Assembly: GCA_022606425.2 (NCBI GenBank)
Contig: JAHDVF020000251.1
Span: 1,582,753-1,646,752 of the forward strand
Length of the DNA: 64,000 nt
Direction: 5' to 3'
From: Lepidostoma basale
Lineage: Eukaryota > Arthropoda > Insecta > Trichoptera > Lepidostomatidae
How positions within the stretch are numbered: position 1 is the stretch's first letter; each line of letters begins with the position of its first letter. The position numbers and the translations under genes were made by a program. Below the pieces are notes generated by a model. The model saw only the letters and a list, made by a program, of their open reading frames with translations. It did no database searches and had not been told where the DNA came from. Shown piece by piece: positions 10,078 through 20,319 of the stretch.

Positions 10078-10500
10078 AGGTGGGTTTTTAGGTGATATTT
10101 AAAGTCTGTCGGATTGTCAATGCGTGCAGGAAGCATATTTCAGGCGGACGAACCTGCTACTATGAAAGCCCGAGCAACACAAAATTCAGATATGTAGGTG
10201 GCACGTTTGGGAATGTGCTTAATTATTGTCTATAAACTGTAAATTTAAAAACCTTGCGTGCGTTGATGACTTTATTATTTGTAGTATAGTTTTAGTGATC
10301 TCTAATTTTGGATGGATTTGAAATGGAATTATTTTCGTCTGAGAATATAGGGCCCTTACATGAGTGTACCACGGTAGACGGAAAATATTTCTAACAGCCC
10401 GATTTTGGATCACCTGAATCTCATTAGCTTTCTTCTTTGTTATAAAGCCCCAAATACAGGAAAGGTAAGACAGATGAGAATGTATCATGGAGTAGTAAAC
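10078..10500 (-). mobile_element. CR1/L2-like LINE ORF2 C-terminal fragment
   Basis: Minus frame: SHLSYLSCIWG, VIQNRAVRNIFRLPWYTHVR, LYSQTKIIPFQ. This is the thumb-and-tail block of CR1/L2-type reverse transcriptases. Further 3' a second frame gives FCVARAF and FKYHLKTHLF, the usual last block. Stops separate the pieces. No catalytic core remains. Confidence 0.65.
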
Positions 10501-10519
10501 ATAAATTGTCTATATTCTT

Positions 10520-10660
10520 ACGCATATATCGAGGTGTGGGATCCATCCTCTGGACATGCGAACTCCAGTATCTTCTGCGTTGTTTTCCCCATCCTCTGCA
10601 CATGCGCAATTCATTATCTTCTGCGTTGTCTTCCCCATCCTCAAGCAAATGAAATAACCT
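10520..10660 (-). mobile_element. RTE-2 LINE fragment with internal ~51-bp tandem duplication
   Basis: The minus frame has WGKQRRRYW, HVQRMDPTP, as in other RTE-2 copies. The segment carrying CAGAAGATA and CATGCGCA is present twice in tandem (about 10544-10592 and 10593-10641). Confidence 0.6.
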
Positions 10661-11739
10661 GAAAGCAATTTAATTATCTTTGAATATTTTAAATCTCAGC
10701 ATAATGTAGAATTTAATGGTCAAAAATGGAATATTACTGGACTCTTCTAACTGAGGCAGCTAATGCTGCATATAAGGATATGTTTACCTATCACAGCATT
10801 TGTTTTCAGAGAAAAACTAAAACAGCTGAAGTAACTCATAGTGTATTTGGGTATGTGTGCTGCTGGAATTACTCAGTGGAATGGAAAATAAAGAAGAATT
10901 GCAACATGCAGATGCACCAATATGGCTCATTATCAAAATAATTTCAATCCCAATACAAAAATATCCCCATTAGACCAGTGGTCTCTCACAACCAGGCAAT
11001 TATTTTATCAAAACTTAATATCTAATCCCAAAGATATAGATTTTCGCCCTGCCAGAACAATTTTACATTAAAATAACATTATTAAAATAGATTATACCAA
11101 TTAACTAATTATTACACAACGAAACGTCATAACCTAAAATGACACGTAAGTAAAACGAATAAATTGATATTGTATATCATTAGAACTTTCTTATCGTTTC
11201 TGTGGTAATTTTAATATTTCCCTGACCAAAGTACGCGTATAAAGAACACCTTTATGTTTGAATTCATCAAATGTCATATTAATTGTATTTTAAATAACTA
11301 ATTGAAATCATAATAATAAAATAACATTAATAAAATAGCGCAATACCATTCAAAATTCTGCTTGTGTAGTTTCTTCATATTCTTGTAGAGCTTCGACGTC
11401 CAATATTTTATATTTTCGTTATCATCCTTTGAAATAACCTGAAAGCTTAGAAAACGAATATCATTAAGTAATCACCGTCGAACGTAAGAGAAACGAATAA
11501 GTTTCAGCCACACGGAAAAATAAGATTTCGTGCATAACCTCAATTAATGACGCGTAAAAATTATACTCGCCAAAATTTGGAAGTCTACGACGTACAATTT
11601 GACAGTTATAATTACTTAAATACAGAAGAAACTGTATTCATTTCAACGGCAAAAGTAACTATTTAAATACTCACCGTAAATACTCAACAAAACCGTTCAC
11701 TTCCATAAATGACAGACATCGTTTACATAGATGACGCGA
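10661..11739. other. Gene-free stretch with faint internal repetition
   Basis: No RNA or coding feature supported; the short frame at 10726-10941 has no recognisable domain. TGAAATAACCTGAAAGC occurs at about 10647 and again at about 11430. CGTAAG followed by AAACGAATAA occurs near 11145 and 11482. This hints at an old duplicated unit. Confidence 0.3.
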
Positions 11740-11747
11740 CTAACGAT

Positions 11748-12432
11748 TAGGGATGTGCGATGTGCGATCGACTCACTTTGGTGAGCGGGTGAGCGATGAT
11801 CCATAAAAAAAGAGCGGCAGCTCAATGATCCGCTGGGTGAATCGTATATTCGACTCTTTTTAGTGAGTCGACTCTTTTTAGTGAGCTGTTTAGGGATCTG
11901 AGTTGAACGGTTTCGCTCAACAAAGTGAGCCGATTCATTTTTTTTCGGTGATCGAAATCAAATTTTTTGGTTGAGGAGCAAAAAAAAAAAAGGTCACCAA
12001 TAATTTTTTCCGGCAATCGAAATCCAAATTTTTGGTCGAGGAGCAAAAAAAAAAAAAAGTCACCAATAATTTTTTCCGGCAATCGAAATCAAAATTTTTG
12101 ATCGAAAAGGGCAATCGAAATCAAAATTTTTGATCGAAAAGGTCACCAATAATTTTTTCCGGCAATCGAAATCAAAATTTTTGATCGAAAAGGTCACCAA
12201 TAATTTTTTCCGACAATCGAAATCAAATTTTTTGGTCGAGGAGCAAAAAAAAAAAAAAAGGTCAAAATAATTTCAACTCAAAATTGTGAACCGTGGATCG
12301 TTAAAAAGAGTCGGCTCACTTGTCAAAACGACTCATCTCAGCGAGTCGTGAGTCGTGAAAAAGAGTCAACTCACTTTGCTGAGCGATTCGTTCAGATCAG
12401 ATCCCTGAGATGAGTTGTTTTGCCCATCCCTA
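11748..12432. mobile_element. hAT-type MITE with 8-bp target duplication and internal tandem repeats
   Basis: A 685-bp element with terminal inverted repeats TAGGGATGTGC (11748) and GCCCATCCCTA (ending 12432), flanked by a perfect 8-bp duplication CTAACGAT (11740-11747 and 12433-12440). 8-bp duplications and TAGGGATG ends are typical of hAT. Inside, from about 11940 to 12265, are four to five units of roughly 60 bp (TCACCAATAATTTTTTCCGG, CAATCGAAATC, poly-A). GAGTCGACTC-like short inverted motifs sit near both ends. No transposase: a non-autonomous element. Confidence 0.88.
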
Positions 12433-12440
12433 CTAACGAT

Positions 12441-12854
12441 GACCACACAAAGAGTCAAATAGCGATGCAAAACGTGCGTGTATTATTAAAGAACGCCACG
12501 CTAAGAGTCAAATAAGCAACTAATTTGCATCTTATAACGCCAAGCGAATATAGACTCTAAAGATCGATACTCAGGTGATACGAACATGAAGGTCTATACT
12601 CGCTCGCACTACGAAAATTTATAAATTTACAAAGTTAATTAGAGCTCGATTAATAACAAAAATATGCCTATGCCCACCTATGTCTATCTATTAAGGAAGT
12701 GTATCAATATGAAAACGATCTGCTTAGGAATAACCCCGGAATTAGTCCACACACACCCGGAAGATCGCCTTTTATTTATATAGATTTTTATTTCTTATTT
12801 TAAATACCGTAAGAAATAAAAAGAAAAAGGAAAGAAAGAAAAAGAATTAGAACT
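12441..12854. other. No feature recognised
   Basis: AT-rich. No ORF, RNA or clear repeat seen. Confidence 0.3.
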
Positions 12855-12943
12855 TTTCTTAGGAAAGAAAAGTGTGGCAGTCTATTATTTCTGCCTACCC
12901 ATTCGGGGGGATTCGGGGATAGTTAGTTAGTTACCGTTCTTAA
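12855..12943 (+). mobile_element. RTE-1 LINE 3' end, short
   Basis: CTTAGGAAAGAAAAGTGTGG, TTTCTGCCTACCCATTCGGG, then TTAGTTAGTTA. Only the last ~90 bp of the family is present. Confidence 0.55.
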
Positions 12944-13435
12944 GCAAATGGTTAATTTGATTTCAACCATCTATGTCCACTAATGTTTCTTGGACTCAAC
13001 ATCAAACGTTATTAACATTTAATCTGAACAGCCGATTGAAATAATCGTAGAAAATTGACAAGTAAGCCTCCTGCGCCACAAACGGACGGAAATGGCCGAT
13101 ATTACGTATACAAAAAGCTCATAAAACAAGTTAAATGACCATAGTTAATTGAGAAAACTTAAATGTTCCGGTCACGTAGGACGCGAAGGCTGTACGTGGC
13201 TTATCTGCATCTCGCGGATCGAATTTATGGGGGTTCCTTCAAGGAAAAACATTTTCACGAAAGTGTACTTTGTGTCATAATAGATAAACGGCTGTTTTCC
13301 GTCTAATCCGTCCCGGCACTTCAAAGTAACGACACTTGTTATTTTAATTAAATTGTCTTTTTTTACATCTTGACACCACGCCGGGCGATATTTAGGTTCA
13401 GCTTACGTTAAACAGATCTTAAAATGCTGATAGAA
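12944..13435. other. Apparently single-copy stretch
   Basis: About 13040-13400 is less AT-rich than its neighbours (for example around CCGTCTAATCCGTCCCGGC). It has no long ORF and no second copy noticed here. Confidence 0.3.
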
Positions 13436-13740
13436 CTTCAACATTTAAACCATTGGTTCCCAACCTTTTCATTACCACCGCCTCCTTTATACAAGATTTT
13501 AACGCCCACTCTCCCGCAACAGTTACATAAAATACGAATTATTTATGATGTAAAATTTCTGCGTTGGAGTTTATTTTTATCGCCATGTTTCGACGATTTT
13601 ACACCTTCATCATCGGAAGAACGATATAAACGAATTTTTTACGTACTATCTATTTTAAAATATCAAAACATGTTTGATTGCGCGAATCGCATCTTTACTT
13701 ACCAATTTACTATAACTTGTTACCAATAACATTGAACTTA
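13436..13740. repeat. Unclassified transposon fragment with degenerate hammerhead-like segment
   Basis: TTGGTTCCCAACCTTTTC near 13453 resembles the terminal inverted repeats of several DNA transposons. At 13585-13640 the minus strand reads CCGATGATGAAGGTGT, then CGTCGAAACATGG. That is a hammerhead-like layout with a damaged core (CCGATGA) and a GGC instead of a GUH triplet. Confidence 0.35.
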
Positions 13741-13769
13741 ATTAAGTTATACGTATACCTAATTATTCC

Positions 13770-13858
13770 GGGCAGCGCAAAATAGGGAAGAGTTTACCAG
13801 AGTGATCGCCAACGTCGCGTCGGGGGGACCTGACAGGGCACTTTAAGAAGAAGAAGTA
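13770..13858 (+). mobile_element. RTE-3 LINE extreme 3' end
   Basis: The frame reads GAGTTTACCAGAGTGATCGC (EFTRVIA), then GGGGGACCTGACAGGGCAC and AAGAAGAAGAAG. This is the last ~90 bp of RTE-3. Confidence 0.6.
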
Positions 13859-13859
13859 T

Positions 13860-14239
13860 ACTAATACTCAATTCAAACATTAAATGTTTTATACGAGATT
13901 TTTTTTTTGTTTTCACAGATAAATAATATAATCAATCCATTATATTGAATATGAATCTTCTTGAATACCAATGTTTAAATTCAATAAATCTTACATAAAT
14001 ATTCGAAGATTATTTTTGTATAGAATAATGTTTACCAACCCTGCTCTGTATGTATATAATGGACTCGGTTTGCAATAGTGTCACCAGTCTGTCGATCCCA
14101 GCGAGCCTGTAGAAACCGGTCGCTGTCGAAATAAAGAAAAAAGTGGAAATAGTTTTAAAAAAAATGTTTCCTTTAATTATTACAGATAATTAAATTATTC
14201 ATTAATGAAAACGATATTTTATCATTAAATTCTTAAATA
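13860..14239. other. No feature recognised
   Basis: AT-rich. ACCGGTCGCTGTCGAAATAA near 14117 is a GC-richer island, but it forms no identifiable element. Confidence 0.3.
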
Positions 14240-14496
14240 AGTACGAATTCCGGTCCACTCTTCAATGTTTCCCAGCCAGGATATCAGGGCTTCTTCCCAC
14301 ACCGCGCCTACCCTCAATTTTCATTATCATGATGAGATGCAGCACACCGGATTCCTTGTTGCGGAGAATGTGTCCCAAATATGCCATCTTTCTAGTCTTT
14401 ATATTAGACAGCAATTATATTTTTTCGTTGGTGACCATGTCAGTCCATGGGACGCAATATTCTGCGATGCAGACACATTTCAATAGCCTCTATACA

Positions 14497-14700
14497 AATA
14501 ATTGCGTAGATTTTCACGGTTGGCAGCAATTTGTTTTGTGTGATTTTGGGTAACACCATGTGATTTCTCCTTCTCAACCGACGTTTCGGAGATCGTTGCA
14601 GTCACCATCTTCAGGGTAATGTGGTGGCGTTAATGAATGTGATATGAGTTGTGTCTACTGGTATGAGTTGTGGCTTTCTAAAAATCACACAAAACATATT
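14497..14700 (-). mobile_element. Hammerhead-bearing insertion with 10-11-bp target duplication
   Basis: A ~204-bp insertion flanked by GCCTCTATACA (14486-14496 and 14701-14711). Its ends are inverted (TTTTGTGTGATTTT near 14532, AAAATCACACAAAA near 14681). The hammerhead-like motif sits between them. The clean duplication shows it moved as a unit. The small size and hammerhead fit a truncated Penelope-like terminal repeat or a retrozyme-like element. Confidence 0.7.
14560..14632 (-). ncRNA. Hammerhead-like motif inside the 14.5-kb insertion
   Basis: Minus strand: CTGAAGA (14614-14608), a stem II candidate GGTGA/TCTCC with one mismatch, GAAA (14587-14584), then CGTCGGTT giving a GUU triplet. 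CACCA and TGGTG further out could extend stem I. The core fits CUGANGA/GAAA/GUH. Activity untested. Confidence 0.55.
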
Positions 14701-14730
14701 GCCTCTATACAGTTCATTGTATTCAGATTT

Positions 14731-15149
14731 TTTCAAAGATATCCTCATACATATAAATGTGAAGTACTAAATAAACTTCGTACTTTGTTCACCATCTAAA
14801 ACATATGCAAGCAACGAAACGACTCTTTAATAGACAAGAGTATGCAGATTATAGCGAGTTCATTTAAAGTCAGTCGGTCCATTAATAGTGCACCGTTTAT
14901 GGGGGAAGTTTGGATAGTCAACTCATCGGGGACACCTCCGCAGTTCCTTGCCTCGCAAAGTCAACACCTCCGGGTATCCTAACAAATACAAAGCCAGAGA
15001 TTCTTCACAAGCTTTAGATGACATTTTATGTGTTTTTTGCATTTGATACGAAGTTTTAAAGTTATTTTTCAGGTATATTTATTTTCTAGCTTAAGAATCA
15101 TGCTATAAAATATTTTGAGTTTTTTTTAATAGAGTAAAAACAATACATG
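14731..15149. other. No feature recognised
   Basis: Mixed AT-rich DNA with a slightly GC-richer patch at 14900-15000. No repeat partner noticed. Confidence 0.3.
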
Positions 15150-15265
15150 TTTATTTAGCAATGATGATAACGTCCATTTTGAGAAGTTTTATTATATTTT
15201 ATGGTAGTGGCGTGTTTCGCTTTGCTAGATTCGTTATCAAATAAATATCCTTAAAACTGACATTT
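15150..15265 (-). repeat. HHR-B repeat, single arm
   Basis: GATAACGTCCATTTTGAGAA, then GTGTTTCGCTTTGCTAG and GTTATCAA. This is the HHR-B left arm; the mirrored arm is not obvious. Confidence 0.5.
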
Positions 15266-15595
15266 CATAAATATGTATTTAATATTTATTTATGAGTTTG
15301 ATTTGTTATTGTAGAATCATTTTGTGCTTTGCATCATGTTTAAATTCAGTTTTCTCATTTTGAGATAATTTTTCTCGACATTTTTCGGTAATTTTATACC
15401 TTCATAGATAGAACAATAAAAACCAAGTAATTATATTTCAAACTGAAAAAGTATACTTAGAAAAAATATTTATTAAACAATACTAATTTGTTCGAAATGA
15501 GATGTTTCTTCGAAATAGGAACATAAATATAAAAAATAATATTATATTATCATTTTCATGTAAATTCGAGTTTTTAGTATTATATACAATAAATA

Positions 15596-16022
15596 AAGCA
15601 TGGAACTGGCAGAAGAAGGATGAGAGCAGAATTAATGCAGTAGAAATGAGGTCTCTAAGACGTAAGTGTGGTAGAACGATATACGACAGAATCTCAAATG
15701 CTGATATAAGAAAGTAATATAGAGCGGAATAAGGTATAATGAACAAAATTATGAAAGGATAGCGGCATAGGTTCGGACATATGGAGCGCATGGATAAAAA
15801 AATAATGGTTAAGAAAGTATACGTTAATTATGTGCGGAGAGTACGGAGTCCAGGCCTTTCGGGGAAAACATCTTAGATGTCAGAAGAATCAACGTGCGTG
15901 TATGACTCGCTGTATGAATGCGGAGGAAGCTTGAGAGGTTTGCCAGGATAGAGAAGTATGGCGGTCCATTCTCTCTGCCTACCCCTACGGGGAAACGGCG
16001 TGTTGGTTTGTTGTTGTTGTTG
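15596..16022 (+). mobile_element. RTE-1 LINE 3' fragment, GT-rich tail
   Basis: The frame begins AWNWQKKDESRINAVEMRSLRR and continues through broken frames to TCTCTGCCTACCCC, GGGGAAACGGCGTG and a GTTGTTGTTGT tail. About 60 bp present in the 19.1-kb copy are missing between 15840 and 15870. Confidence 0.75.
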
Positions 16023-16283
16023 TACATTAAATGGGGTTCACACAAAATCGCTACTATCAAATATTATTGATTTAAGCATTGTTTCAACGTTACCTTAAAA
16101 CAAATTGTACATTGTAAGTAACGTATCTGAGAAATATCATAATAATTATATAAATTTTTGAAATACTTATTATATATAAAAAATAACGCTTGACCTTTGA
16201 TTAATCCTATTGATACTCGGGTTCCGTCTTGAAAAACCCGATGAGTATCTATTGTGTTAATTATTTATATATTTTAAGATAAA

Positions 16284-17040
16284 CTAACTAACTAACTAAC
16301 TAACCATCACGCCGTCTCTCCAAAAGGGTAGGCAGAAAGAATGGACTGTCACAATTTTACTGATGCGGCACTCCATCCTTCTCTTTTCGCCCCGCGGGGG
16401 ACGCGGTGTGATGGGTTGCGAACCTCATCGCCACCAATAGGCATCTCCCGCGCACACTTCGATCGTCCGACATCCACAAAATAAATCTTAAACAAATAAT
16501 ATAAAATACAATGATATAAAATAAAATAACAAAATAAAAATAATTTATCACAAAATGTTCTTCTTAGATGGTGCACATATTGTCTATTAAATTTATGTTC
16601 CACGTATCCGTCGTTTTTTAAATTTAGCACATAATGTAATAACACATAATGTTTTTTTCGATGTTGCACATGTTGACATGGACGATCCGGACTTTTGTGT
16701 TTATTTAATTTATGTTATACGTATCCACCGTTTTTTAAATTAGCTGTAATTAGGCACTTAACCAGCAAGAACTTTGAAATAATATTGAAGGAATTATTCA
16801 AATTGTCATTGAAACAAATGAAAAATTTATTTTTACACCTGTCAAAATTCTTTACAAAAACGATAAAACTAATATAATTTTAACAGCAAAACAGCACAAA
16901 CGTATTACGTGTCACAATTAACTATTATAAAGTGCGGCAACAGTTAAATTGACCAAAACAATTCACTTATACGCGAAATATCTCCAAATTAACAGGAGGA
17001 CCACATGAACCGAACCAAATTTTCAAAAACGAAAGAATAA
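16284..17040 (-). mobile_element. N1 non-autonomous element, longest copy, 15-bp target duplication
   Basis: A 757-bp minus-strand element bounded by perfect 15-bp duplications ATATTTTAAGATAAA (16269-16283 and 17041-17055). From its 5' end: an AT-rich leader, about 500 bp of low-GC sequence, a GC-rich block (CGCCCCGCGGG near 16389), then the RTE-1-like 3' end and a (TTAG)n tail. Small frames on this strand have no recognisable domain. The 3' end shared with RTE-1 suggests it is moved in trans by the RTE-1 enzyme. Confidence 0.82.
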
Positions 17041-17055
17041 ATATTTTAAGATAAA

Positions 17056-17439
17056 TCTAAATAACACATTTCTAGAACTTTGAACTTTTTTAAACTAACA
17101 TTTCATGCGCCTTTCTGTAAATTTTGAGTATTCGGGTTTATTTTAAAGCAAAAAGTTATAAAAAGTTGTTAATAATCTAAACAGCCAGTTATTAAATAAT
17201 CTTTTACGCTTTTACGCGTAAGATCAGATTTTTTTGTTAGAGTAAATCTAAAAATCACTTCTGTTTAATTTACTCAATTAACATTCATTACCGGATGGAA
17301 TAAAATAAATAATTTTTTAATCTTGGAAAATCAATGATATTGGCTGATCAATAATTATTTGATATCGTTATTTAAATTATTCATCGCGATAATTTTATTA
17401 GTTTAATTTAAATTTTTAACAATCAAAACAATAACAACA
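17056..17439. other. No feature recognised
   Basis: Strongly AT-rich. No ORF or repeat boundary seen. Confidence 0.3.
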
Positions 17440-17545
17440 AAGACTATGTATGAATGTTGGGGTAGCGAGAGAAGTATTATAGGAAAGAACTGTGAGGCGG
17501 TTCAATATTTCAGCCTAGGTCTTTAAGGATACGGCGTGATGTTAA
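17440..17545 (+). mobile_element. RTE-1 LINE 3' end, decayed
   Basis: ACTATGTATGAATGTTGGGG, GCGAGAGAAGTATTATAGGA, TTTCAGCCTAGGT and ACGGCGTGATG align with the RTE-1 end. Confidence 0.55.
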
Positions 17546-17599
17546 TTTAGATCATTTTTTTAAACAACAAATATGGGAACATTGAACAATCCATATTCA

Positions 17600-17745
17600 A
17601 TAATAAGCGTCGATGAAAAAATCTAGTTTCTAGAAACGTTCGTATATTTTATAACAGCTACACGTTTCGCCTTGCTGGAGCGTTATCAAATACATTTGAC
17701 GAAAGTCGAAACATTTCACTCCAATAAAAAAGGACACTACAAGAA
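17600..17745. repeat. HHR-B palindrome with shortened right arm
   Basis: Left arm: TCTAGTTTCTAGAAACG, ACACGTTTCGCCTTGCTGG, GTTATCAAA. Right arm: TTGACGAAAGTCGAAACATT and TCACTCC. Stem II of the right arm is almost gone. Confidence 0.5.
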
Positions 17746-17751
17746 AACGAA

Positions 17752-18338
17752 CCAAAAAACAATTTACATCTTCGTCTCTATTGAGATACAATTAATCCTT
17801 ATAAAATAATAATTTATCCGCAATGGGTAAAATTCAGTATTTGTCTACAAGAATTTGTATACATTCAAAATGTTGTGTGAAATAACTGGTCCAAGTTAAG
17901 GCATAAAAATTGAAGAGACATCTCCAGGCGTAATCTAGTACTGTATGATAATTGCAAAGCCTTTCACAGTGCATTAATAAAGGTTTTCTGCTTAATGCTT
18001 CCCAATCTTTATAGATGACGCAAGTGTAGAGTGAACTTAATAATGTTAAGATAAGCGTGGGATTCTAGCATATATACAAGTTCCAAAAATTTGTCAGACG
18101 TGGTGGTCATAAGAAAGTTGAAATGGGGAATGTTGTTCAACAAAAAGCGATCGCTCAACCAAACCAATGACAGGTCATAAGTCCTGTAAGCGTCTCGGCC
18201 ACAATATTCTGTTCCCAAAAAACAATTCACATATTCGTCTCTATTGAGATACAATTAATCCTTATAAAATAATAATTTATCCGCGATGGGTAAAATCCAG
18301 TATTTGTCTACAAGAATTTGTAAACATTCAAAATGTTG
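17752..18338 (-). repeat. Unclassified repeat with ~124-bp direct terminal repeats
   Basis: 17752-17875 and 18215-18338 are near-identical and in the same orientation (both carry TTCGTCTCTATTGAGATACA and AATGGGTAAAA- or GATGGGTAAAA-type text), with 339 bp between them. The internal part matches 27.0-27.4 kb in opposite orientation. It could be a miniature LTR-like unit or 1.3 copies of a tandem repeat. An 81-codon minus frame (18009-18254) has a partial relative at 27.0 kb but no known domain. Confidence 0.55.
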
Positions 18339-18339
18339 A

Positions 18340-18989
18340 AAAAAACGAACGTTTCAGTTAATTTTACAAGAATAAATAATACTTATTTTACTGGTTTCAA
18401 ATAAAAACAACATTTTATAGTTTTAATAATCAAAACTTCATAAATAAGATGTTATCAGAATTAAAATCAATATAAAAGTGTTAAAGCTGCTAGAAAGGAA
18501 AATAATTTTATAAACTACCGACACTTAAGTTCAGTTGAGAAAAAAATATCGTATTATACAGGACGTTAACTCCGTATAACGACATCTTTGTCAGAATTTG
18601 TCCCAAGATATCACTGCGCTACCAGACGGGCTTCGGAAGATAATTGCAGAAGAAGAAGAAGTAGTTAGACCAGACTCAAAGTTTAGCCACTGAACGAACT
18701 TTAACTTGGAAAACTCGCTTCGAGTTTCGCCGTAATGACGAACAAAAAACAACAAGGTCTTCCCATTGTGTTCTTTTGGATAGAGTATTTCGTAGCTTTA
18801 TCGGCTGAGCAAAGGAATTAGAGGAAAGATTAAAAAGAAGCGAAAAGGTTAACGTAGAATTACTTTTAGTTACCTACTTAATCAGAAGTTGAATTGCATT
18901 CATAAGTACTAAGCCGTTGCTTCGCCAATGTTTTGTAGGTCTCATCAAAGATAGTTTATAACTTTCCATACAAGTGAAAACGTATTTTT
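18340..18989. other. No gene; short (GAA)n tract
   Basis: AT-rich. GCAGAAGAAGAAGAAG at 18647-18661 looks like the 3' tail of a decayed RTE fragment covering about 18590-18660. Confidence 0.3.
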
Positions 18990-19126
18990 ATTCAAAAACT
19001 GTCTATGAGGTACTTAATTTGTGGTGTGACATTATTAAATAAAATAATAATACACTTTTAGTAATTTCTATTAACACCACTTTATTTGGTGTTAATACAA
19101 AATACTAAAAGTGTTATTTATTTTTA
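18990..19126 (-). repeat. HHR-C-type terminal repeat fragment
   Basis: GTGGTGTGACATTATTAAAT and TACACTTTTAGTA match, in reverse complement, the flank of the hammerhead element at 25.46-25.62 kb. A short inverted repeat (ACACCACTTTATTTGGTGTT) replaces the hammerhead core. Confidence 0.5.
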
Positions 19127-19137
19127 TTCATATCAAA

Positions 19138-19592
19138 TGGAAGCGAATCATGGAACTGGCAGAAGAAAGATGAAAGCTGAATAAATGTGGTAGAGATGAG
19201 GTCCCTAAAACGTATGTAGGCTAGAACGATATACGACAGAATCTCAAATGCTGATATAAGAAAGGAATGTAGAGCGGAAGAAGGTATTATGAACAAAATT
19301 ATGAAGGGATCGCTGCGTTGGTTTGGACATATGGAACGCATGGATGGAGAAAGAATGGTTAAGAAAGTATACGTTAATGGTGTAAATGGGGTACGGAGTA
19401 GAGGCAGACCGAGTAAAACATGGCATGACCAAATTCATCAAATTTTAAAGGTTGGTCATGTTAGAAGTCGGAGGAATCGACGTGCGTGTATGACTCGTAT
19501 GAATGTGGAGGAATCTAGAGAGGTTTGCCAGGATAAAGTACTGCATTCTCTCTGCCTACCCCTGCGGGGAAACGGCGTGATGTTTTTTTTTT
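19138..19592 (+). mobile_element. RTE-1 LINE 3' fragment with 11-bp target duplication
   Basis: A 5'-truncated insertion flanked by TTCATATCAAA (19127-19137 and 19593-19603). The translation in broken frames includes MNKIMKGSLRWFGHMERMDG, MVKKVYVNGVNG and SRGRPSKTWHDQI. The tail is a run of T rather than (GTTA)n. The duplication confirms the family moves by target-primed reverse transcription. Confidence 0.82.
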
Positions 19593-19629
19593 TTCATATC
19601 AAAAATTTATGACATTGGTTAATAAACTG

Positions 19630-19888
19630 GTCACCTTCGTGGTCGAGTGGTAAATGCTTTGGCTCCAACACCTAAGGTCCCAGGTTAAATTTCTGCCAAT
19701 GGTAGTTTGATTGTCACATTATCTTTGGTCTGGTGAATAAATTGAAGTGACAATAAAATGGAGATAGATTATCTACATATCACATGTCACGAGAATCAGT
19801 ATGATAACTATACCCTTTACATCAATTTGGCTCGCAATGAAATGATATAAAGAGCGATTCAACAAATTAATAATAATAATAATAAAAT
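19630..19888 (+). mobile_element. tRNA-derived SINE with (TAA)n tail
   Basis: The head has a tRNA-like A-box region (CTTCGTGGTCGAGTGG) and a decayed B box (CCCAGGTTAAATTTC). The body includes AATGGAGATAGATTATCTAC and CACATGTCACGAGAATC. The 3' module ends ACCCTTTACATCAATTTGGC, GATATAAAGAGCGATTCAA and AATAATAATAATAATAA. Confidence 0.75.
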
Positions 19889-19894
19889 TAACAG

Positions 19895-20165
19895 CACTTT
19901 TACAATATCACATTTTTTTATCATATGCTTTTTGAGAATGTTGCGTCAGCTGTTTCGCCAACCGATTCTGGCATCATCAGGTGTTACAAATAACTGTTGG
20001 TAACATTTGATGCTGCCGCACAGCAACAGCTGTCGATACATTCTTAAAAATGTTATAATAGTAATAAAAAAATTATATTACAATAGTGTTGTAAAGTTGA
20101 CAGTTAATAATGTTGAAGTTTCATAATGTTTCGGCTAAAACAACGGACTTATTGAATATTAGTTT
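19895..20165. repeat. HHR-A palindromic element
   Basis: Left arm in minus orientation (hammerhead-like, see next entry). Right arm in plus orientation, decayed (AACAGCTGTCGATACATTC), then the family tail ending CATAATGTTTCGGCTAAAAC. The two arms meet at about 19990. Confidence 0.7.
19931..19990 (-). ncRNA. Hammerhead-like motif, HHR-A (19.95 kb)
   Basis: CTGATGA at 19980-19974, stem II GCCA..TGGC, and GAAA at 19956-19953. The triplet reads GAC, a departure from GUH, so this copy is probably inactive. Confidence 0.5.
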
Positions 20166-20319
20166 TACAAAAAAAGTTTTAGATATCGAACATTTGTTAG
20201 AAAATCCATAATCTATAAATCAAAATAATGAACCATTGCGCTCCATATTTTTAATAAAGGTAAAACTCTTATGTATTGTTTCTTTCAAATGTATATAAAA
20301 CTCAAGTCTTCTTTTCAGC

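Larger units (their letters stand above)
14240..14730 (-). mobile_element. RTE-3-like LINE fragment, interrupted by a hammerhead element
   Basis: The minus frame reads MAYLGHILRNKESGVLHLI and KIEGRRGVGRSPDILAG, the RTE-3 tail. It is split at 14496-14700 by a small insertion bounded by an exact duplication of the sequence GCCTCTATACA. Confidence 0.65.

Noticed and set aside
10726..10941. 71-codon plus-strand ORF
   Set aside because: No domain, no second copy and no gene signals nearby.
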